Assembly (NCBI RefSeq): GCF_932276165.1 | Contig: NC_063994.1 | Location: 8,494,001 to 8,558,000 of the forward strand | Direction: 5' to 3' | DNA length: 64,000 nucleotides | Origin: Plutella xylostella | Lineage: Eukaryota > Arthropoda > Insecta > Lepidoptera > Plutellidae | Shown here: positions 56,534 to 64,000 of the stretch, one piece after another | How positions within the stretch are numbered: the stretch's first letter is position 1 | Layout of the letters: each line of letters begins with the position of its first letter | Notes under the pieces: generated by a model | What the model was told of the DNA's origin: nothing | Database searches by the model: none | Seen by the model: the letters and a program-made list of their open reading frames with translations, nothing else | Made by a program: the position numbers and the translations under genes

Positions 56534-57104
56534 ATCTGCCCATTGTCATTTCGTTTAGTTTTGATTTGACGCGCGTTGGTTGTTCTGTGCTTGTCAATAA
56601 ATTGTCACTGTCACGCTTGTTATCAAAGTTTGCGTTTTGATATTCCTAAAGCTGCATATGTTAAAATCTAAAGTAGGTATTAAAAGTGTAGAAGTCTGAG
56701 TAAAAAAGTTTTTTTTACTGATATCATTACATTCAAGCTTTATATTTAGTTTAAATTCCAAATATAGTTAATGAAGATATTGTTTTGATATGTGATTACG
56801 ATATCAAACTATGCCATGAATTCCCGGGAGGGCAAAAATAAAACGTTTGGGAGGGCTGAAATAACACCTGAGGTTACAGGTTACATTACAGCATTATCTA
56901 CCGTTAATCCTAGATAGGCATAGTGACATTTTGTTATAGAAACGGCAGTAACAGATAGATAAAAGTTTACTTTTTATCCGAGATAGCTATCTATCTATAA
57001 CTGAGGGTAGGATATCGAAACCGGCCGTAAGCTAAATAAAATTGGGAGATTTTTTTTGACGTTTACAAGTTCCAAAATCGACCAATAATAATAAATAAAA
57101 ATAA

Positions 57105-57355
57105 ATAATAAATAATATGTGGGGACATCTCACACACGGCCATCCGACCCCAAGATAGGCAGAGCCTGTGTTATGGGTATCGGACAGCTGATATATCTAC
57201 ACAAATACATAGATAGATACATATTAAATATAAATATCAACACCCAAGACCCGAGTACAAATATCTGTGATTAAACAAATATCTGCCCCAGCCGGGAATC
57301 GAACCCGGGACCTTCGGCATAGCAGTCAGGGTCACTAACCACTACGCCATTCGAC
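57105..57355 (-). mobile_element. tRNA-derived SINE, copy 3 (minus)
   Basis: On the minus strand, box A TGGCGTAGTGG and box B GGTTCGATTCC are intact. They are followed by CCCGGCTGGGGCAGATATTT, a full body and an ATTT-rich tail. This is the most complete copy in the window. Confidence 0.8.
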
Positions 57356-57359
57356 CGTC

Positions 57360-59050
57360 TAGCAACAAATTAGACCGTCGACCAATAGATGGCATTCGGC
57401 CTGTCGTTTTTATGAGCTGCATTCTTCTGAGGGGACGGAAGATGTCATAAATGGTACAAAGCTGTCTTAAACTAGTTAATACTTAATATTATGCATAATA
57501 TAACAGCTAGTTTTGTATTGGCTGAAAGGACAAGAATCCATGCCGGCTAAAAAAATATGCAGTGCTGTTGAGTATGAAGTTTTACTAGCGCCATCTATAA
57601 TCGGTTTTTGTCTGGATGTTGTCTATGGTTGAAAATCTCCCACTGAATTTGAATGAAAGATTTCTAATATTTTAGCTGTCGAATGTAGTGGCCAAATATG
57701 GGATAGTATGCAGTTGCGCCCAAAAGTATTTGGCAAATATGGGATTGTATGCAGAAACACGATAAATCAAAAATGGTATTGCATGCATAGGAAGAACTTT
57801 TTGAATATGTCTACAATATTTTATTGTTTGCTGGGCTGTTTTAACAATAATCTTATTTTTTCTTATAACTAATTTATTAATAGTTAATAATGACAAGAAT
57901 AATTAAATGCAAATTTTAAACACCGCAGATGGCATAGAAGATGATGAATCTACAGCTGGAATGTTCAGGTATGGAATTTATTATAAATCAGTGTAACAAA
58001 ATAAGGGTGTGAGGCAATTTTTATTTCCCACTCTATTTAATTATATTGGATATATAAGAGTTGTGTAAGTACCTACATAATTTCGTATTCCTGAGTGCAT
58101 TTAATAAGTACAATGACATATTTGGAATTAACCCAAAACTGCATACAATGCAATGACAAAGGAATAAAGTCTTTATTCCTTTGTCAATGATACAATGCCA
58201 TATTTGTCATTTTTAGTTTTCAGTAAACAATTTTTTGTCGACTTTTTGGATGGTATGTTAAGTATAATATATATTTTTTCATCCAAAACAAAAATCCATG
58301 CAGTAAGGGGTTCAATTTTAGCTTACCTACCTACCTGAGCTACCTACCCATTTACAGTCTTTTTAGCACATTTCATCTTACCTACTCTGTACACTGTACT
58401 GAATAATGTACTCTGTGATGTCAGTGTAGTTGTAGTAGGCTGACGCTGCCCCATCCATAGAGAAAAGAACACTTGACTACACAGAGTAGGTAATATAGTA
58501 GTAAGAGACCGGACTTCCTTAGAATAAAAACACAAAGTTTGGATAATGAATCATTACCAACCTGTGTCACTTAAACCAGTCAGTGCTGCCAACATTACAA
58601 ACACAAAATAGTGATGTACCAAAATAGTGATGTACCTAGGTATTATTTCATATCGATAATCGACGCCTCTTGTAATGGTTGACGTAGGTATACACTACAA
58701 GAAATCGTTACGATCATTCTGCATAGTTCGAATTGTATCGATAACTCGTAGCATGTATGTTATAAAACTGTACATTAACATATTTACAACGAATTATCGG
58801 TGCTCTTAGAACTATGTAGTCTGGCCGTAACGATTTCTCTTTTTGTATATGGCTAAAGCTAGTCAGTTTTTAAATGCTTTTCTTTTTGTTTAACTACTAT
58901 GCAGTACCTATACGACTTGTTTTAGTATGTATGTCATCAATCCCCTTATAAATTACAAGTTAATAAAAAAGTAAAACAGTTTTTGATCAGTAAAAGATTT
59001 GATATAAACAAAATCATTTTTTTATTTAACAATATATATACATTTATACA
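57360..59050. other. no gene seen
   Basis: AT-rich, with a small hairpin at 58157-58186 (ACAAAGGAATAAAG and complement) and no recognised coding content. Confidence 0.35.
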
Positions 59051-59055
59051 TATGT

Positions 59056-59385
59056 ACTAGCATTTCCCGCGAGCTTTGCTTCACCTTGAAAGATTTTCCC
59101 GTGGGAAATATTTTTCCTGCTAACTCCCATTCCTGTTGAAATTTAGCAATATCCTATTGTAACTAAGCTTTAAGTTTACTAAGGTACCTGCATGCCAAAT
59201 TTCAAGCGTCTTACTTAGATTTGGTTTAGATTTTTCATACAAAAATATTATCCCGCTAATTTCCGTTCCCGTGGGAATTTCGGAAATTTCTTTCTTAGTG
59301 CTCACCTACACTACCTAAGGAACCTACTTGCCAAGTCTCATCATTGTAGCTTGAGCCGTTTGGCCTGTACGTTGATGTCTATTCT
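59056..59385 (-). repeat. Helitron-like repeat fragment (minus)
   Basis: The minus strand ends GTGAAGCAAAGCTCGCGGGA and ATGCTAGT, the GC hairpin and CTAGT 3' end of Helitron-like repeats. The upstream part contains CGGCTCAAGCTACAATGATG. Confidence 0.5.
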
Positions 59386-59724
59386 ATTCTGGTAGGGGGT
59401 GAAGATCCTGTACGTGGCTCTCTCGAGTGGAACCTTTGTACATATCCCCTTGATTTCAGCAAATTCCTGTCGTGTCGTGTGTACTTCTACAGCACATTGT
59501 ACTGGTGGAATATTGGTCATATTATTATCTGTAGAACATGATGCACCTTGTTCTGTAAAATAATCAATAGTTAGAAAAACATAGGTAAATGCCACTCAAT
59601 GGAACAAATTCAATTGTAATTGTACAGTCCCCCTCACATATTAACAATGCTTCTGGGAGGGGTTAGGTTTCTCTGCCCCTGGGTGTACATAATGTGTATT
59701 ATAAAATCTACTAACAATACCTAC

Positions 59725-59918
59725 TCTTCTTTCATAAGTTTCAAAGGAAATTCTTTTAGTATTTCATCAGAGAGTGGCTTTAGAGTTAGTCTTAGCCTTG
59801 GAACCGCAGTTTTTATCAACCGACTCTTTTTCGTATTAAAATCTCTAGCATTGAAGTGATTTCCACATATAAATTTTAGCTGGTGCAGTTTTTCAATGGG
59901 AACATATGCTAAATCTTC
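59725..59918 (-). pseudogene. THAP zinc-finger C-terminal half
   Basis: The minus frame reads EDLAYVPIEKLHQLKFICGN, HFNARDFNTKKSRLIKTAVP and RLRLT. This matches the second half of a C2CH THAP domain: CxxH at CGNH, then DF, and the AVP box. The first half with the CxxC pair was not found. A stop lies just upstream unless an acceptor at 59919 is used. A donor-like GTAGGT follows, but the next open exon-like segment (59341-59575) is not in phase. Gene exon or relic is undecided. Confidence 0.55.
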
Positions 59919-60236
59919 CTAGCCCGTAGCTATTACTTATTTTTTACACCTGAGAAAAATATCGATAGTTTTAAAATTGTCTCATCCCAACACTATATTT
60001 TGAAATGAAACGGAGCAAATAATGTTTTCTTACAGAAATATCCCTTTATATCGAGGAAGATACGTTGCTTCTATCCACTTTTTCATTAACATGGTATTAT
60101 TGTACTTATAACAAATTGAAAATTTAAATATAACCGACATTGACCAAAACGACTGACAGCAGTGAGTGACACAGACCACAGAGTAGGTAATATAGAACAG
60201 AGTAGGTAAATGACAGATGACATTTTATACAGAGTA

Positions 60237-60449
60237 CAGTGCCACAAACTTATCTGTTCCGGTGACAGCTCACATAAATGACTAATATTTCTTATTTCTC
60301 TAAGATTTTAAGTTTGCTCGTATTGTTAATTCGCTCTTGCGGTCTTAATAAACCCATCTAATCTTTTACAATTTACAATTCATTAGTAAGTAATGAGATA
60401 TGGATCAATTTAGTTCGCTCTCACCGGAACAGATAAGTTTGTCGCACTA
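60237..60449. mobile_element. MITE, 'GTGCCACAAACTTATCTG' family, copy 3
   Basis: The ends CAGTGCCACAAACTTATCTG and GATAAGTTTGTCGCACT are inverted. The interior includes CTTAATAAACCCATCTAATC, as in the interrupted copy at 49708. Confidence 0.75.
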
Positions 60450-60689
60450 TAGGTAATTTTATGAGACATGAAAGGTTAGAGGAAGTGAGTGAGATAGAAT
60501 GACTCCACCATAAACAAAACTATCCAAACTCCATACATTTGTGTTTGAAGTTATAAGTTGCCACAGACTGCTTGACTACGCCCCATCTTTGAATTTGACA
60601 TCACGAACTTATTGATTGAAATTTGACATCACGATCACGTAGTTAGTGCACGCACGTAGTTTATTTGCTGCTCAGTGGACATCAAATTA

Positions 60690-60953
60690 ATCACCTCTCT
60701 AGAGTCTCTAGTCTAGTTCCTCCTCTTGTTCTTTATTGGATTTTCGCATTTGTGAAATCTCTGTCCTATATTCAGCAGACGATTTAGATTATACAAGTGA
60801 GTACGGTTGTTTAGCTCGTTTTTGGACCGTTGCGGTGTGGCGTTAGATTCGCTTAGATCAATAATCAATATAAGGCACGCCTTGCAATTTGCAATGGACA
60901 GGATCTGTTATTTTGCGCCTAACATTAAAATCTTCCCAGCAAGACATATCGGT
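60690..60953 (+). promoter_or_regulatory. possible 5' exons of a gene extending right
   Basis: A donor of good quality (GTGAGT at 60798) follows a CT-rich stretch. A second short frame, MDRICYFAPNIKIFPARHIG at 60894, ends at a GTTAGT donor at 60954. No downstream coding exon was recognised, so this is speculative. Confidence 0.15.
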
Positions 60954-60959
60954 TAGTCT

Positions 60960-63080
60960 CTTTATTGTCTGTATTCTTCTCCATATGACAAACGACTCAT
61001 TCCATTGGTACTGTCAAGTTCCTAGATGATTCATGGTGTTTTGACCAAAACTAATTATTTTCATCTTCTCAGTTTCATGAACAATGTAAGATCAGTGGAT
61101 TATTCCGCTTGGTAAAGTTTTATTTTTCGTGTCCTTTTTATTTTATATGCTGAGAGGAAATTAACATGAATTCATATATCACTATGAATCTAAATTTTGG
61201 GTTAGGAAAAGCTAGTGTGATGTTAAATCAATGTTCTAGGAATCCGAACATAAGCAGTTTTAGTTCTCCAATCACAGAATTCCTTAGAGTGTATGTATAT
61301 GTGTAAGTTACCAAATTCCAAGAAGTGAGTCTTCCATCCAAGGCATTGGTCTCTGATCTCACTTGGGATCCACCGGTGTGTGAATCCATTTGTTGAAAAT
61401 GGTGGTAGTGTCCTCCTTTTATACTGAGTATAAAGCTTGGTTTCTAACATGGCTAAGGCAACCTTATAGAAGGAGTGGCAATTGAAATTTAATGGCATGA
61501 TACATCCCTGCATCTCTCTGCCTGCATAGTCTAGTTTCTCTAAGGAAGGGCTGGCTAGTTTAGATTTTTTTTGTACCAAGTCTGTCCTTATTACCTTTGT
61601 CTTGTTACAGCAGTTATAGTAGGTACAGCTTATAGGACCAGTAGATTATTCTGCTTGGTAAATGTTAATGGCTTAAACTTAATTGAGATCTTCTGATTTC
61701 TTTTACATTGACCTATCCCGCTCCTACTCCTATGATTATGATGGTTTAAACTTACAAGGGTTTTGAGTTACCTGGTTATTAAGGAACAATTTATTTGTTG
61801 TCAGCAATCTGTATGATTCAAATAATAACACTTTTCATGTTATTATTATATACCACAATATATGCACTAAATGTATATATACAATATATGCATGCAATGT
61901 ATTGAACAATTGAATAAATTATTATCCATATATTCTATAGAATGACTATGCAATAACATTTTGGTTAACATGATTAGGATAACTGTTTACCAATTAGCAG
62001 TACATAAATAATATACTTAACAGCCACCGCATTTTGTAACTCTGAGTGGGGTTGGTTGTTATAAAATGGCTGTCAACTTAGAGCATTATCAAATAATAAC
62101 TTTTTTCTGAGTAATCTGATTTCAAAAACGTTTATGTTGAATGTAAGGATATGTTATTAGGCTACTTTCATATTTTTTTCATTAAGATTTGTTGTGTATT
62201 CGGTTGATAACTCCAAGTTGATACCAATTATCATCCGTTGCTAACACCCAAAAAGTTACAAAGTACAGGGGCAGGTGTATTGAAAAAATGTTTGTGTGTA
62301 CTTAATACAAATTGAATCTAGATAAATATTTGAATGTGCGTTGTGTCTCCACTTTATAATATTATTGTCTCTTAGTTACTTGACTTTTAAGGTCCAGTGA
62401 TGTAAATACAAGAACTAAGATACTTTACAGAAAAGTATTTCAGATACAGATACAATCAGTTTCCTAAAAAGGTATATTAAATACAAGATAGAAAATACCT
62501 CTTTAAAAGTACCTACTTTTTAAAGATAAAACACTTTTGTAAGGAAACAACATTTTATTGAACTTACGTTTATGTATTCAAGAAAACAATTTAAACTACT
62601 ACTTATTAGACAATTTATGCAAGATATGCGTAATAGTCTCAATTTTAAACCTTATTTTATAGTAGAGATTTGAGTTAAACGAAGTCCTCAAACGTTCTGT
62701 CGTTCATCTTCCTTTGATGAGGCCTCATGAAGTCATGATCATACCCCGAAAGGAGAAGAGTCGCTCCACAGGGGAAGAGCTAGGCAAATAGGGGTTGTAT
62801 TTTAGTTTTTTTTTAAAAATTATTGCTTAAGCATTAAAGCTCTAGTTTGCATCTTTATTGTTAAGGTACTTGAAGTGTCTCCTAATCACTGATGCTGCTT
62901 GTATTTTCGCCACTAGCAATAGACGAATCCGAGTTCTCTAGAAACATACATAAGATTCATCTTTGACTGGCCAACGCTGGACAATTATTATAAAAAATAT
63001 CCATCGTTAGGCAGTATCCCCTATGCAGTCGATCCTTCATTAAATCAAGTACCACTGCGGTACTTTTGCCAGCCAAGTTT
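60960..63080. other. no gene seen
   Basis: AT-rich sequence. A 118-residue minus-strand open frame at 61223-61579 has no recognised features. Confidence 0.35.
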
Positions 63081-63083
63081 GCA

Positions 63084-63434
63084 CTAGGTGCAAGGTGCAG
63101 GCAAGATCCTGTAAGAATCGCCCTGTTGGTATATCTGATACGTCCGCACTCTGCCTTTTAGTACAAAGGCATTCACTCCGCTCAAATCTAGCAATCTGCA
63201 AAAAAACGCTAAAGGCAATCTGCGAGTGCGGCGGCTACGGGAATAGATTGAACATTTTTTGTCAACTTCATCAACCCTACCCTTTGTCTTATTATACTCC
63301 ATTATTATGACTGGTTTCTTAGTATCAGGGTCAATTTCTTGTTTAGGATTTATTGTCTTTTGTAAATGCATGCAATGCTGTTGCTTCTTCTCTTGTTTTG
63401 GACGCTTGTTAAGAATTGTGTGGTCGAAGAACAC
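63084..63434 (-). pseudogene. piggyBac-type transposase C-terminal fragment
   Basis: The minus frame reads KKPVIIMEYNKTKGRVDEVD then KKCSIYSRSRRTRRLPLAFF and LLDLSGVNAFVL. It matches the end of the piggyBac (DDE_Tnp_1_7) catalytic domain, where YNxTKGGVDxxD supplies the last acidic residue (here GRVDEVD, with G to R). The rest of the transposase is absent and no TTAA-flanked ends were found. Confidence 0.75.
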
Positions 63435-63740
63435 AGTATATTACAGTAAAATTAAATCTAAGTGTAGGTATACCTAGATTTCTGTCACCATATTTCACGC
63501 TATGATAACAGGAATCTGGTATTAACCACAAAAAAACAAATCTGTTACTTCAATGAGACAGCTGATTAAATCCTAAGAATTGTATGGTCGAAGAACACGG
63601 TATATTACTGTAAAAATAAATCCAAGTGTAGGTAAACCTAGATTTCTGTCACCATATTTCACGCTATGGTAACAGGAATCCAGTATTTACAACAAAGAAA
63701 CCTTCAATGGGATAGCTGATTGAATTTTAAGATTGTGTGT
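63412..63740. repeat. tandem duplication, ~163-bp unit
   Basis: GGTCGAAGAACAC, TAGATTTCTGTCACCATATT and TTCACGCTATG recur at 63421 and 63584. The start of a third unit (GTGTGTTCCAAGAACGC) follows at about 63734. It abuts the piggyBac fragment. Confidence 0.7.
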
Positions 63741-64000
63741 TCCAAGAACGCTGATAGCCTAGTATCCAGGGGCGTATTTAAAGATTGCGCGCCCCGGGCT
63801 CCTGTAGTTTTCCGCCCCATAAAAGAAATGAAAGAAAACAAAAAGAGCAGTCAGTGCATAGTACCTATCGACCTACATTATGTATAATAAGAACATTGTG
63901 GTGATAGATTTGCATAGATAATAATATCTTCCAAACAAAACAATATTTTTCTGGATAGACGAGTACATTTTAGAATGTTTAGAAATAAACTTTGGCGACT

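Larger units (their letters stand above)
54098..57027. mobile_element. Harbinger-like element with Myb/SANT remnant
   Basis: The ends CTGCCGTTTTCAATAACC and, inverted, CGGCCGGTTTCGATATCC are flanked by TAA (54095-54097 and 57028-57030). The termini resemble the TAA-flanked MITE at 25399. Inside are a broken Myb/SANT-like frame on the minus strand, two LINE fragments and a nested MITE. PIF/Harbinger elements usually encode a transposase plus a Myb/SANT protein, but no DDE transposase was seen. The assignment is inferential. Confidence 0.45.

Noticed and set aside
59341..59575. Exon-like minus-strand segment after TTTTACAG
   Set aside because: It has an acceptor and an open frame, but its phase does not fit the THAP fragment upstream and its 3' end runs into a Helitron-like repeat.
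61223..61579. 118-codon minus-strand open frame
   Set aside because: No recognisable family, splice context or composition bias. It was left unannotated.

Overview
The window is nuclear DNA from an insect, almost certainly a moth or butterfly (Lepidoptera). It is AT-rich and packed with short inverted-repeat elements. It carries tRNA-derived SINEs with the lepidopteran head, Helitron-like repeats ending in CTAGT, and mariner, piggyBac and non-LTR remnants. The host genes have short exons in long repeat-filled introns. No sequence search was possible, so family calls rest on recognised motifs and splice-consistent reading frames.

Layout. (1) 360-6406, minus strand: the 5' half of an ataxin-10 gene (two coding exons; the rest lies beyond the left edge). 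(2) 6407-8400: a divergent intergenic interval with a foldback element at 7377-8105. (3) 10299-45779, plus strand: a complete POSH/SH3RF gene, an E3 ubiquitin ligase and JNK-pathway scaffold with one RING and four SH3 domains. I resolved it into 17 coding exons with consistent splice phases (957 codons if both copies of a duplicated exon are used, 922 with one). Its introns hold most of the mobile elements. (4) 45780-51346: POSH 3' flank, then a nest of elements. (5) 51347-51943, plus: an intact single-exon odorant-binding protein gene. (6) 52230-64000: mobile DNA, including a second copy of a 1.8-kb inverted-terminal-repeat element, a Harbinger-like element carrying a broken Myb/SANT gene and a LINE insertion, a THAP half-domain, and a piggyBac transposase remnant.

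Most notable. Three foldback elements (7377-8105, 39509-40712, 49753-50741) share a GC-rich core flanked by inverted arrays of degenerate ~16-bp repeats. The repeat motif of the arms differs in each element. Two of the three have GGG...CCC ends and 9-bp target duplications, as in Drosophila FB/MULE foldbacks. Second, the POSH gene has accumulated at least six local copies of its own exon edges, usually an exon 3' end plus its donor, including one full, frame-neutral 105-nt exon duplication. Third, near-identical inverted ~1-kb repeats flank POSH exon 2, and a 1.75-kb near-perfect hairpin lies in a later intron. Both could form long double-stranded RNA in the pre-mRNA.

The genes are not obviously functionally linked. 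The neighbours ataxin-10 and POSH are transcribed divergently from starts about 2 kb apart, and the odorant-binding protein gene lies alone downstream.
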